DNA of 62,170 bases from Oligoflexia bacterium (GTDB taxonomy: Bacteria > Bdellovibrionota > UBA1018), in assembly GCA_031292385.1 (NCBI GenBank), contig JARLHE010000010.1:1-62170 (forward strand), written 5' to 3'. The notes under the pieces are model-generated. The model saw nothing but the letters and a program-made list of their open reading frames with translations. It did not search any database and had not been told where the DNA came from. The translations under genes were made by a program, and so were the position numbers. This document shows, piece by piece, positions 54,347 to 62,170 of this stretch. Each line of letters opens with the position of its first letter. The stretch's first letter is position 1.

Positions 54347-55942
54347 CTAGAGACTGTAACTCACGCCCAAGCTGACAACCGTCTGCGTATAGCTGTAGAC
54401 ATCCGATTCGGTCGAGTTGTCCTTCGTGTAAGAGATGTTCCCGAGAATCGAAAAATGCGGATTCATGACGTGATAGCCGACGATATGCGCGACAAGGATG
54501 CTGTCACGGCGCCCGACCGAGCTCTGGGGATAGTTGGACTCCAGGAAATCCAAGCCGGGAGTCAGGAAATCGCGCGCGGTGATCTTCATCGCGTCGGCGA
54601 TCCCCACGCCGTAAGTATGAGCCTTGAAATCGGTACTGGACGTGCTGTCGTTCTCGAACTCGACGAAGGCGGAGGGATTGAAATAATCATTCAACAGATC
54701 CGCCTTGGCGCTGAAGCGCGTGAAGACGTTCACACCGCTCAGCTCCGGCTGGGTATAATAAGTTTGCGGCCTGACATACAGATCGAGCTCGGTTTGAACC
54801 TGAGGCACTATCTGATAGCGAAAATAAGGCCCGATTTCGCCACCCAGCAGATATTTCGAATACTGATAGCTTGACGAGCTCGGGTCGGCGGAATTCGTCG
54901 GATTGTCTTGAAACATGAAATTGCCGTCCACCTTGAACCCGGCCTGGGTCTTGGCCAGCGGCTGGTAATTAAAATAAAAAGACGCCGTATTGGTCACGAA
55001 CTGATAATTCTTGGTGCCCGAATTCGTATCCATGTTCAGCGAGAAATGATAACTGCCGACGAACTGAAAATCGCTCAACGGAGCGGTCATGTAACCCACG
55101 CCGCCAGAAACATTCAGAACGCCCGTGGCCTGATTCGAGACGCTTTGCGAGCTTGAAGTCAGCGAGGTCGGCACCTGGGAGATATTTGAATTATATTGAC
55201 CCAAGAAAGCCGCGTTCGCGAAGATCTGCGACTGCGTAAAGGGCGCGAGCACATCCGTCACGGAGGAAGCGATTTGCTTCGTCGTATCGGTCTGAGGAAG
55301 CTCCTTCGCCAGCTTTTGGGCAGCGGTGAGGTCTTGCACGGCAACCAGCGGAGTGCTGGCGCGGACTTCGATCAGCCCCAGATAATACAAGGACAAGAGC
55401 TTGAGTTCGCCGTTGTCTTTTGCCGCGACTTTCCGGAAATAATATTCGGCGTAATAGTCATTGGTCCGGCCGAAGGCGATCATCCCCAGAAAAAACCGGC
55501 AAACGGTTGAATTGAATCCCGCCTTCAGGGCGCGCTCGAAATGAGCTTGAGCGTCCGCCTCTTTTTTCTGGCGATAGTAAATCATGCCCAGTTCGTAGTG
55601 ATAAGGCGCCTGTTTTTCAGGAGGGCGGATCGTTAAAAGCTTTTCGTAAGCTTGGGCGGCCTCGGCGTCGCTGCCTTTCCCTCTCAAGATCAAAGCCCGC
55701 AATTCGAGAGCTTCCGCATAGTCTGGCGAAGTCGCCAAAAGTCCGTCCAGGATCTTCACCGCCTGATCGATCTGCTGGCGGTGAAAAGCGATCAACGCCT
55801 CCGAATACAAAGCCTCCGCCATCAGACCAGGATGAGATTCCTCCGCATAAGCCTGAGCTGTCACAACGCCTGGCGTCACACTTGAGAGCACCAAAAGCCC
55901 AATAAAAGCGGCGCTCACTTTCGTTATACGAGTGTCTCGCAT
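54347..55942 (-). CDS. TPR protein with C-terminal outer-membrane barrel
   Basis: About 531 residues. A signal peptide (VSAAFIGLLVLSSVTPGVVTAQA) is followed by four to five TPR repeats (AEALYSEALIAFHRQQIDQAV, YAEALELRALILRGKGSDAEA, YHYELGMIYYRQKKEADAQAHFERAL). A barrel of about 260 residues follows, ending in VSLGVSYSL. The ATG at 55942 begins the signal region; a GTG at 55972 is possible. It is divergent from a FecR-domain gene, an arrangement in which the TPR barrel may act as a receptor or secretion port for the FecR protein. Confidence 0.85.
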   Translation of the reverse strand: MRDTRITKVSAAFIGLLVLSSVTPGVVTAQAYAEESHPGLMAEALYSEALIAFHRQQIDQAVKILDGLLATSPDYAEALELRALILRGKGSDAEAAQAYEKLLTIRPPEKQAPYHYELGMIYYRQKKEADAQAHFERALKAGFNSTVCRFFLGMIAFGRTNDYYAEYYFRKVAAKDNGELKLLSLYYLGLIEVRASTPLVAVQDLTAAQKLAKELPQTDTTKQIASSVTDVLAPFTQSQIFANAAFLGQYNSNISQVPTSLTSSSQSVSNQATGVLNVSGGVGYMTAPLSDFQFVGSYHFSLNMDTNSGTKNYQFVTNTASFYFNYQPLAKTQAGFKVDGNFMFQDNPTNSADPSSSSYQYSKYLLGGEIGPYFRYQIVPQVQTELDLYVRPQTYYTQPELSGVNVFTRFSAKADLLNDYFNPSAFVEFENDSTSSTDFKAHTYGVGIADAMKITARDFLTPGLDFLESNYPQSSVGRRDSILVAHIVGYHVMNPHFSILGNISYTKDNSTESDVYSYTQTVVSLGVSYSL

Positions 55943-55986
55943 GACACAGATTGTAGAGCCCGTCCGGCGCACTTACCATAGAAATT

Positions 55987-57093
55987 ATGAATTCGCGGAA
56001 CGTAGAGAAGTTGAATCCGATCACTGCCCTTTTGGCTTCATTGGCCATCGCGCCCCTTCATGTCGCCTACTGCGACACGACCGACGCCAACCCGTCCGCA
56101 AACGCGGCCGGAGACGTCGTATCGCTCGATGGAACCGCCTTTGCCCGCTCGGACGCCAAGGGCGAAAAGGACGCGACGACGCGCAATCTGAAGCCGGGTG
56201 ATTCGATTTATCCGCAGGATGTCGTGAATACCGGGAGCAACGGTCACATTAAAATCCTGATGAGGGACAAGAGCATCGTTGACCTCGGCCCTTCTTCTCT
56301 CTTCAAAGTCGATCATTTCGACAACAAAAGCGGCGGCACGGACCGCGAAGTGGAAGTCAGCTTGCCTTACGGCACCATGCGGGCCGCGATCGCGCAAAAA
56401 TTGACCGGCAAGGGAAAATTCAAAGTCCGGACCCCCTCCGCCACCATGGGAGTGCGAGGCACCGAGTTCATCGTGAAAGCGGAAATCACCAACATGGAAC
56501 AGCTGGGGAAAATGATTAACCATCCGGGCGAGGTGCCGCCGGGTGCGATCGGGAGAAATCCGGCAAGCGATAGCGGCACGACCTCCGTGACCGTTTTGCA
56601 GGGACAAGTCGATATGTCGCATCATGACTTCGATGCGAGTGCCGTTGCAGGCCGCACCCCAAGCGCCGCCGGCGGCTCACCGAGCCCAGGGGTGATTTCC
56701 CTCACCGCGGGAACTCAACTTTCATCGAACCAGGCATCGGGCATCGCGGAAAACAAACCGGTCCAGGTCGATTCGCAGCAAATCTCGACTTTGACGTCCA
56801 CGGCAAAAATGACGGACACGACCTTCCAGAAAGCGGTTACGGTCGAGCCGAGCGCCGGCTCCGGCGGCCAAAACGGCGCCAATACCGCCAATGGCGCGCC
56901 ATCCGCCCTTCCCGCGCCGCTTGCGCAGGCCATCTCGATTGCCGCGGCCAGCACCCCTCCTCCCCCGGTCATGACCGCGACCGGTCTTGGAGTTCCGGGC
57001 TCGTTTTCCAATATTCAGGCGTTTATCACTCCGTCGGTCAATACCCGGCCCATCACGCATAACGTAAATATCGTGATCGTCAGCGGACAATAA
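55987..57093 (+). CDS. FecR-domain periplasmic protein
   Basis: About 368 residues. A signal peptide (ALLASLAIAPLHVAYC) precedes a FecR domain: KPGDSIYPQDVVNTGSNGHIKILMRDKSIVDLGPSS, then FKVRTPSATMGVRGTEF. The last 150 residues are low-complexity Ser/Pro/Ala/Gly with no recognised fold. There is no adjacent sigma factor, so it is unlikely to be a classic FecR anti-sigma protein and more likely a structural or binding protein paired with the divergent TPR barrel. Only 44 nt separate the two genes' starts. Confidence 0.88.
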   Translation: MNSRNVEKLNPITALLASLAIAPLHVAYCDTTDANPSANAAGDVVSLDGTAFARSDAKGEKDATTRNLKPGDSIYPQDVVNTGSNGHIKILMRDKSIVDLGPSSLFKVDHFDNKSGGTDREVEVSLPYGTMRAAIAQKLTGKGKFKVRTPSATMGVRGTEFIVKAEITNMEQLGKMINHPGEVPPGAIGRNPASDSGTTSVTVLQGQVDMSHHDFDASAVAGRTPSAAGGSPSPGVISLTAGTQLSSNQASGIAENKPVQVDSQQISTLTSTAKMTDTTFQKAVTVEPSAGSGGQNGANTANGAPSALPAPLAQAISIAAASTPPPPVMTATGLGVPGSFSNIQAFITPSVNTRPITHNVNIVIVSGQ

Positions 57094-57136
57094 ATACGTT
57101 ACGATATTCCTGAGAAACGGGAATATCTGAACGTCA

Positions 57137-57973
57137 ATGACAACCTTCCAAGCGATCGTCTACGCCATTATCCGCGGTTTCACGCAGTTTTTGCCCCTGA
57201 GCTGGGATGGGCACCGAATTCTTGTCCCTTGGCTCATTCATTGGACAGAGCCGAGCGGCGTATTTCTCGGGGCCCTCGCCCTGGGCACTTTTCTCGCCGC
57301 GTTTCTCTACATCTGGAATGACTGGGCGAGCCTGATCAGCTCGTTCCTGCAAATCATCCTTTTGCGTCGCAAACCGATGACCCTGGACGAGCGGATGCCG
57401 TTTTTCATTCTCATCGCGGTTTTGCCGATGCTTCTGACCGGGTCACGACTCGCCGACCAGATCCATATTTTCTCCGATTCGCCGGTACTAATCGCGGTGT
57501 TCATGGGCGCTTTCATCATTCCGCTTTGGCTGACGGATTCAATGTGCCGGAAAAACAAAAGCGTTTTCGACTGGAACTGGCTGGATGCCTTGCTCGTGGG
57601 CATCGCATTGCTTTTGGTTCCGATCATTCCTGGAATCGGCGCCATGGGAGCGATCTGGGCCACCGCTTCGTTTCGAAATTATACCAGGGAAGCCACGACG
57701 AAATTCGCCCTCTATCTCATGAGCCCGATCTTGCTCACGCAAGCCGTTCAGGAACTTCATGAGCTCGACTTCCACTCTTCCAGCCCGGCTTCCGACCTCA
57801 GCTGGCTCTCGCTCGGAGTCGCCTTGGTCGTCAGTTTTCTAGCCGGGATTCTCACGATCAACGCCCTGATGAACCACGTGCGCAAAAAAGGCGTGGGGCA
57901 ATACATCGCATATCGCCTGGTGTTCGCTTTGGGAACGGTTGCGGTCTACTGGTACCGTGCCCGCTCCCTGTAA
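57137..57973 (+). CDS. Degenerate UppP/BacA-like membrane protein
   Basis: About 278 residues, multi-pass, clearly UppP-like in layout. The canonical (V)QG-x-x-E-FLPVSSSGH motif reads IRGFTQFLPLSWDGH, so the catalytic Glu is Gln17 and the serines have become Trp and Asp, though His26 is kept. The second motif, normally PG-x-SRSG, reads PGIGAMG, with the Arg lost (Ala169). It should therefore be inactive as an undecaprenyl diphosphatase, or have a changed role such as lipid carrier transport. A canonical uppP exists at 36.3 kb. Confidence 0.85.
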   Translation: MTTFQAIVYAIIRGFTQFLPLSWDGHRILVPWLIHWTEPSGVFLGALALGTFLAAFLYIWNDWASLISSFLQIILLRRKPMTLDERMPFFILIAVLPMLLTGSRLADQIHIFSDSPVLIAVFMGAFIIPLWLTDSMCRKNKSVFDWNWLDALLVGIALLLVPIIPGIGAMGAIWATASFRNYTREATTKFALYLMSPILLTQAVQELHELDFHSSSPASDLSWLSLGVALVVSFLAGILTINALMNHVRKKGVGQYIAYRLVFALGTVAVYWYRARSL

Positions 57974-57977
57974 ACTA

Positions 57978-58286
57978 TTAGACTTTCGCGGCGGCGTCTG
58001 CTTGCGCCTGAATGTAGTCGACCATTTCCTTTAATTCTTTGCCGACTTTGAAGAAAGGCACCCGCTTCGGGGGAACTTGGACAACCTGACCGGTCTTCGG
58101 GTTACGCCCTTGGTAACTGCCGTAGCTGCGATTGACAAACGAGCCGAAGCCGCGAATCTCAATGCGATCATCTTTTTTCAGCGCTTCCGACATCATGTCG
58201 AAAACCATGTTCACAACCAATTCAGCTTGTTTATGCTGAAGATTGGCTTTTTCGGCGATCACGTTGATTAAATCGGCTTTAGTCAT
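57978..58286 (-). CDS. HU/IHF-family DNA-binding protein (IHF-beta-like)
   Basis: About 102 residues. The helical N-terminus (TKADLINVIAEKANLQHKQAELVVNMVF) is followed by the IHF/HU arm RIEIRGFGSFVNRSYGSYQGRNPKTGQVV and VPFFKVGKELKEMV. The YGSYQGRNPKTG arm is typical of IHF-type or gliding-type subunits. I took the ATG at 58286; a TTG six bases upstream is possible. It is divergent from a second HU gene 155 nt away. Confidence 0.93.
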   Translation of the reverse strand: MTKADLINVIAEKANLQHKQAELVVNMVFDMMSEALKKDDRIEIRGFGSFVNRSYGSYQGRNPKTGQVVQVPPKRVPFFKVGKELKEMVDYIQAQADAAAKV

Positions 58287-58441
58287 ATGCAAAAGCTTAA
58301 GGCAAGTAGCGGCATTTGCAAGACTATTTTTTCTGACGACACGGCTTGACTTCAGTTTAAGTCAGATTTAGACCAAAGTCTCTTCTTGAGATTCCGCCTG
58401 AAAATTGAACCTGAAACGGTAAGCAAAGGAGCCTCTAATTC
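58287..58441. promoter_or_regulatory. Divergent promoter region between two HU genes
   Basis: The gap contains a 6-bp inverted repeat TGACTT-CAGTTT-AAGTCA (58347-58352, 58359-58364) overlapping a TTGACT -35-like box. A weak TAGACC -10-like hexamer lies 17 nt further on. This may be a shared regulatory site for the two nucleoid genes. Confidence 0.35.
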
Positions 58442-58714
58442 ATGAATAAAACGCAGCTGGTCGATGTCATCGCCAAAAACACGCAACTCACCAAAACGAG
58501 CGTGGAGGAAGTCTTGAATAACGTGATCGAAGCGATCAAGAAGAGCGTCAAGAAAGGCGACGATGTGACTTTGGTCGGTTTTGGCACCTTCACCAAGTCC
58601 AAGCGCAGGGCTCGCGCAGGCCGGAATCCCCAGACTGGTAACGAAATCAAAATTCCGGCGATGACAGTTCCGCGTTTCCGCGCCGGCAAGGAATTCAAAG
58701 ACTCCCTGCGCTAA
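58442..58714 (+). CDS. HU-family DNA-binding protein
   Basis: A classic 90-residue HU subunit. NKTQLVDVIAKNTQLTKTSVEEVLNNVIEAI forms the dimer helices, and DDVTLVGFGTFTKSKRRARAGRNPQTGNEIKIPA the beta-arm with its intercalating Pro, followed by VPRFRAGKEFKDSLR. It bends and compacts DNA as a homo- or heterodimer. AAGGAG lies 11 nt upstream. Its stop overlaps the next gene's ATG (TAATG), an odd pairing with a membrane glycosyltransferase. Confidence 0.96.
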   Translation: MNKTQLVDVIAKNTQLTKTSVEEVLNNVIEAIKKSVKKGDDVTLVGFGTFTKSKRRARAGRNPQTGNEIKIPAMTVPRFRAGKEFKDSLR

Positions 58715-60453
58715 TGACCCTTACCAAGCGCTTTGGGGCGATCAGCAGCGCATTCGTTCTCATTCTGCTGATCGCATCGGTCTATGCCCCCTTCATGGGA
58801 AGTCGACTGCTGCGGATGGCGGGCGATGAGAAGGTCTATATCTCCCAGGCGCTTGAAATGGCTCGTCACGGAAACTGGTTTATCCAGACGCTCCAGGACC
58901 AGCCAGACTACTATAAGGGCCCCTTTCATTACATCGCCCTCCGGATCGGCTTCATGCTCTTTGGACGCACCCCCTGGGCCGTCCTGTACATGAACCTGTT
59001 TCTGCTGATGGCGGGAGCCCTTGCGCTTGCGTCAATCGTTCGACGACGCTTTTCCGAGTGGTCTGGCGGTGGATTTTGGGTTGGAGCGGCATTCGCCTTC
59101 GGTGCCGGAATTTACGCTCATACCTGGGCCAGCCAGATGGAGGTCGAGACAGCGGCTCTCTTTGCGATCGGCCTCTGGTTACTCGACGGCGTTCGAGCGG
59201 GCGAACCGGGGTGGCTGTTCTGGATTACGGCGGGCTTGATCGGCTGGACCAAATCCCCGCTTCATAGCGCCTTACTCGGCTGCAGCGCCGTGCTTTTCTG
59301 GACGCTCACCGGAGAGATTTGGGGGCGACTGAAAAATCCGAAAGCCTGGCTCGCGGTTCTTCTCGGAGTGGCGGTCTGTACCGGCGGTTATGCGCCTGCC
59401 TATTTGCTCGATCGAGCCAATTTTTGGCACGCGTACGTCGAGCGGGAGCTTTTCAGCAAGGGAGATACTGGCCAGCACTGGAGCGTGAGCATCGTCTCGA
59501 CGTTCGGTTTTTATCTTTTCCCGTGGATGCTGATGGCCTTCGTTTCCTATCTGCATTTCATTTTTTGGCTGCCGAAGCTTCTCACTTTCTCTTCGACCCG
59601 AAGATTGGTTTTGCTGGGTATCGCGGGCTTCGTACCGAGCGTGATTTTCTTTATTTGGCACCCTTATCATTTCGAAAATTACAACCTACCCGTGATCTCG
59701 GCGGTCTGGCTTGTGATTGGCGCGACCTGGGGAAGCATCGCCGCCACCAGAAATCGGCCCTCGCGAAGCGCCGCTTTCTGGCAACTCCTCTACTCCTTGG
59801 CATTCGCGCTCACCGCGATCGCGATCCTGCTGATTCCAATCGCCCTGACCGTGCTCGACATTCACTTTTCACCCATGCCTGAATGGTGGCCCGCCTGGCT
59901 TTTGCCGCTAGTTTGGCTGGGATGCCTAGTCACGGCTTTGGGGTTCTTTTACTTTGGGGTTCACATGCGCGGCCGGCGCCCCGAATGGTTGGCGATTTCC
60001 TCGGCCGGCGTCCTCTGGGCCTTGACCGCGTTTTTCGCGGTGCTCGGCGAGCGAGAAACGCTCGACCTCAGACGCTATCTTGCTGAGCGCGCAAGCCGCA
60101 ACCAGCCGACCACCCTGGGGTACTATAATCTCAACCGCAACATCTGGAGCGAGTGGGGCTACCTCAATTTCTGGGTGAACCATGAAGTCCATGGCCTGCA
60201 CACGCCCGAGGCATTGAGGGCGGCGGTTCTGCAAGGCGAGACCATCCTGGTGACCTCGAAAGAAGATAGCGTTACGGATTTCAAAAATTTCATGACCAAG
60301 GAATTTCCGGGCCGCCCACTTCACTACATCCCCTGGAAGCGCTGGCGGACCCAAGGCAGATCCCCAAGCGGCGAACCCCTGTGGCGCGCGGCTTGGAATC
60401 AGCGCGACCTTTCCCTGCTCGAGACGGACTACTTCATTGTTGAGACTCGATAA
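58714..60453 (+). CDS. ArnT/PMT-type GT-C membrane glycosyltransferase
   Basis: About 579 residues with some ten to twelve helices. The acidic catalytic motif GDEKVYISQALEMARHGNWF near the first periplasmic loop, followed by YYKGPFHYIALRIGFMLFG, is the ArnT/PMT pattern of transferases that take sugar from a polyprenyl carrier. The C-terminal 130 residues are soluble, as in ArnT-like proteins. The acceptor could be lipid A, another glycan or a protein. It is translationally coupled to HU upstream and overlaps the next glycosyltransferase by 17 nt. Confidence 0.85.
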   Translation: MTLTKRFGAISSAFVLILLIASVYAPFMGSRLLRMAGDEKVYISQALEMARHGNWFIQTLQDQPDYYKGPFHYIALRIGFMLFGRTPWAVLYMNLFLLMAGALALASIVRRRFSEWSGGGFWVGAAFAFGAGIYAHTWASQMEVETAALFAIGLWLLDGVRAGEPGWLFWITAGLIGWTKSPLHSALLGCSAVLFWTLTGEIWGRLKNPKAWLAVLLGVAVCTGGYAPAYLLDRANFWHAYVERELFSKGDTGQHWSVSIVSTFGFYLFPWMLMAFVSYLHFIFWLPKLLTFSSTRRLVLLGIAGFVPSVIFFIWHPYHFENYNLPVISAVWLVIGATWGSIAATRNRPSRSAAFWQLLYSLAFALTAIAILLIPIALTVLDIHFSPMPEWWPAWLLPLVWLGCLVTALGFFYFGVHMRGRRPEWLAISSAGVLWALTAFFAVLGERETLDLRRYLAERASRNQPTTLGYYNLNRNIWSEWGYLNFWVNHEVHGLHTPEALRAAVLQGETILVTSKEDSVTDFKNFMTKEFPGRPLHYIPWKRWRTQGRSPSGEPLWRAAWNQRDLSLLETDYFIVETR

Positions 60454-61879
60454 GCTGGGCCTTGGCCTCTTCGGCCTGCTGGCCCTCGCCGCAAGCCGCT
60501 TGATCTGTTTAAGCCAAGCCCCGGGCTTCCACTATGACGAAGCCTGGGCCGCGAACTTCGCTCACCGGATCGCGACCGAGCCCGGATTTTGGCCGCTGGC
60601 CGCGCAAAGCCCCTATACGTCGGCCTCGGGGCATTACATCGCCGCTGCTTTTTTCAGGATCTTCGGAACGAATCTCTTTGTTTATCGATCCAGCGGTATC
60701 GCGCTGATGGTGGCAGGGGCGTTTCTTCTCATGCGTGCCTTGCGCGGCTTCGGGGAAGCGCGCGCGGCCCTGATTCTGCCCTGGCTTCTCGCCTTTTCGG
60801 TCACGCTTGCGATAAACGAGCGATTTGTCATCGATCTCACCTCGTTTCACGCCTTCTGCTTGGGGCTTTTCGCGTTCGGAATCAGTCTTTTCTATCGCCG
60901 CATACCCGCCTGGGGCGCGCTCTGGACGACGCTCGCCGTGCTTTTTGGCGTGACCTCCCATGTTCTCTTCATCGGCGTGGCGCTCGCGGCGCTCGGGGCG
61001 ATCCTCCTGAATCGACGCGGCAACGGCATGAGCCGAGTCGATTCGCTCACGATCGGCTTATGCGGACTGGGATGTCTCGCGTTCTTTGTCCGGATTTTTT
61101 TGAACATTCCCGAAAAAGACAAGGCTCTTTCCCTGATCAGCGTCACGATTTCCGCGCTGGCGCTCGCCCTGCTGCCGCCACTAAGAAAACGCTTTACGCA
61201 CGAAAAATTCCAACGCGGCTTGCGCTACGTCATTAACGCCCTCGCCTTGCCCGGTTGCGCGCTGTTGATTTTCTTTTGGGAAGGAAGCTGGGCCCTGCTT
61301 TTTTTCACCGGAACGATCGCCTACCCGGCTTTGATCGGACTGAACTTGATCGCGCCCCTGCTCTGCCTCGTTTCTTACCGCGCGATCGATCGCCGCGCCT
61401 TGCCCCCCGGCTTCTTCGATTTCTGGGCACTCACGATCTTGATCACTTCCGCGCTGGCCGTGAAACCCACGCCCCGGTATTTTGAGATACCGCTCGTTTT
61501 AGGTGCCGTGTTTTTTTCCATGGTGCTCGCCCGTCTTCCGAAAAAAATCGGCGCCGGCATCACGCTTCTATGGATCGCGGCCTCGACCCTGGTCTTCAGC
61601 ATCAATTACCTGCGCCCACAGATCGAAGACTCCGCACCGAAAAACCTGAGCTATCATTTCTTGTTCTTCCGCGACGGCACTGGCGATACGCTCAACAAAC
61701 AGCGATTGGTGCAACAATTGAGCAAGGAGGGTTACGGGCCTCAGCAGGTGATTACGCACGACTCGCGACTGTCGGAAGAGCTTCGGTTCCTGGCGATCGG
61801 GGATTGGCCCGTCGCCCGAGCCAACGGCCGGACCGAAACTATCACAAACTGGCCCCCTAGAGTGCGCTTGACGAGGTGA
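60437..61879 (+). CDS. GT-C-type membrane glycosyltransferase-like protein
   Basis: About 480 residues, around ten helices. The early loop PGFHYDEAWAANFAHRI contains the acidic DE pair seen in GT-C enzymes. The small C-terminal domain is soluble. It begins at TTG (60437) inside the previous glycosyltransferase gene, so the two are translationally coupled and probably serve one pathway. The last eight or so codons overlap the end of a transposase-like frame on the opposite strand, so the natural C-terminus may have been altered by insertion. Confidence 0.8.
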   Translation: MLRLDKLGLGLFGLLALAASRLICLSQAPGFHYDEAWAANFAHRIATEPGFWPLAAQSPYTSASGHYIAAAFFRIFGTNLFVYRSSGIALMVAGAFLLMRALRGFGEARAALILPWLLAFSVTLAINERFVIDLTSFHAFCLGLFAFGISLFYRRIPAWGALWTTLAVLFGVTSHVLFIGVALAALGAILLNRRGNGMSRVDSLTIGLCGLGCLAFFVRIFLNIPEKDKALSLISVTISALALALLPPLRKRFTHEKFQRGLRYVINALALPGCALLIFFWEGSWALLFFTGTIAYPALIGLNLIAPLLCLVSYRAIDRRALPPGFFDFWALTILITSALAVKPTPRYFEIPLVLGAVFFSMVLARLPKKIGAGITLLWIAASTLVFSINYLRPQIEDSAPKNLSYHFLFFRDGTGDTLNKQRLVQQLSKEGYGPQQVITHDSRLSEELRFLAIGDWPVARANGRTETITNWPPRVRLTR

Positions 61880-62170
61880 GAACCTGGTTGTGGTAACGAA
61901 CATAGATTGAGAGATGGTCGATGAGCCCCTCTCTCGTTTTCGTCGTGCACCAAGTCCTTCGAAATAGCCGGTTCAGGTTCGCTCTCAGCATCGCGCAGGT
62001 GTGATTGAGCGAAAACATGGGGTCGAATCCGCCCCTTTTCAGCTCACCTTGTCCCGTGACGCAGCCTCTCCGTCCTTTCTTAGGGTTATGCCGGGCATTT
62101 GGATGATGGCGATTGAGATAGCGTGGGTAGTGAGGGTTTTCGTCTGAAGTCCACTCCGCATCGGGCGCAA
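61857..62170 (-). mobile_element. Transposase C-terminal fragment, runs off right edge
   Basis: On the minus strand the frame from 62168 to the TAG at 61857-61859 encodes about 103 residues: WTSDENPHYPRYLNR, RGCVTGQGELKRGGFDP, then SLNHTCAMLRANLNRLFRR, TWCTTKTREGL and YVRYHNQVLT. This pattern matches C-termini of insertion-sequence transposases I recall (NH-x-CAM-x-R, RTWCTTK, YHN), though I cannot name the IS family. The start lies outside the window. It overlaps the end of the glycosyltransferase gene by 23 nt, so an IS border should be near 61860. Confidence 0.65.

Noticed and set aside
54230..54874. Plus-strand 214-residue frame
   Set aside because: It is antisense to the barrel portion of the TPR protein, with repetitive Ile/Arg composition typical of a shadow frame.

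Overview
The window is GC-rich, densely coded DNA from a Gram-negative bacterium. Evidence for an outer membrane is strong: several signal-peptide beta-barrels, lipoproteins with lipoboxes, a TolC/adaptor/RND efflux system and a FecR/TPR-barrel pair. A DUF3015 gene beside a DUF4105 gene, three HU-family proteins, a K+-type membrane pyrophosphatase and many secreted proteins of unknown function would fit a Bdellovibrionota/Oligoflexia-like or other delta-type lineage. That placement is inference. No rRNA, tRNA or CRISPR array was recognised.

Layout, left to right. 0.2-3.7 kb: an orphan receiver-domain protein, an A-rich charged hypothetical gene, and a DUF3015/DUF4105 envelope pair. 3.8-9.0 kb: a small membrane protein converging on a complete threonine operon (fused aspartokinase-homoserine dehydrogenase, homoserine kinase, threonine synthase). 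9.2-11.3 kb: an MFS exporter coupled to an unknown protein. 11.3-16.4 kb: a redox/copper block with a haem-c-bearing outer-membrane barrel, a cupredoxin lipoprotein, a Lipoprotein_15 protein, a CopA-type ATPase and DUF983. 16.4-19.6 kb: a Cfa-patatin-NnrD operon. 19.7-20.4 kb: an apparently frameshifted CYTH-like periplasmic protein. 20.4-24.5 kb: a TldD/TldE protease pair and a Y-family polymerase. 24.5-30.8 kb: an HTH-DUF1232 protein leading a heavy-metal RND efflux operon, with a perfect palindrome at its start.

30.7-37.1 kb: mostly single housekeeping or membrane genes (SemiSWEET, two phosphatase types, esterase, VTT protein, HtpX, POT transporter, UppP). 37.4-44.0 kb: membrane pyrophosphatase, a lipoprotein and aconitase. 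44.1-48.7 kb: a B12-type radical SAM protein, an atypical HU-like protein, and the last two enzymes of homogentisate breakdown. 48.7-54.2 kb: an AAA/DUF4143 ATPase with dyad operators, then a five-gene operon containing two paralogous secreted proteins, a secreted Fic protein, a histidine phosphatase and a small barrel. 54.3-58.7 kb: a TPR-barrel/FecR divergent pair, a degenerate UppP paralogue and two divergent HU genes. 58.7-61.9 kb: two coupled GT-C-type membrane glycosyltransferases. A transposase C-terminal fragment runs off the right edge.

The best candidates for something undescribed are the secreted Fic/paralogue operon (49.9-54.2 kb), the possible membrane-tethered HTH-DUF1232 regulator with its start-site palindrome (24.5 kb), the haem-c barrel plus cupredoxin module (11.3-12.9 kb), and the UppP paralogue that has lost its catalytic residues (57.1 kb). 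Genes are packed very tightly: many same-strand neighbours share 4-nt ATGA/GTGA overlaps, and several convergent pairs overlap at their 3' ends.
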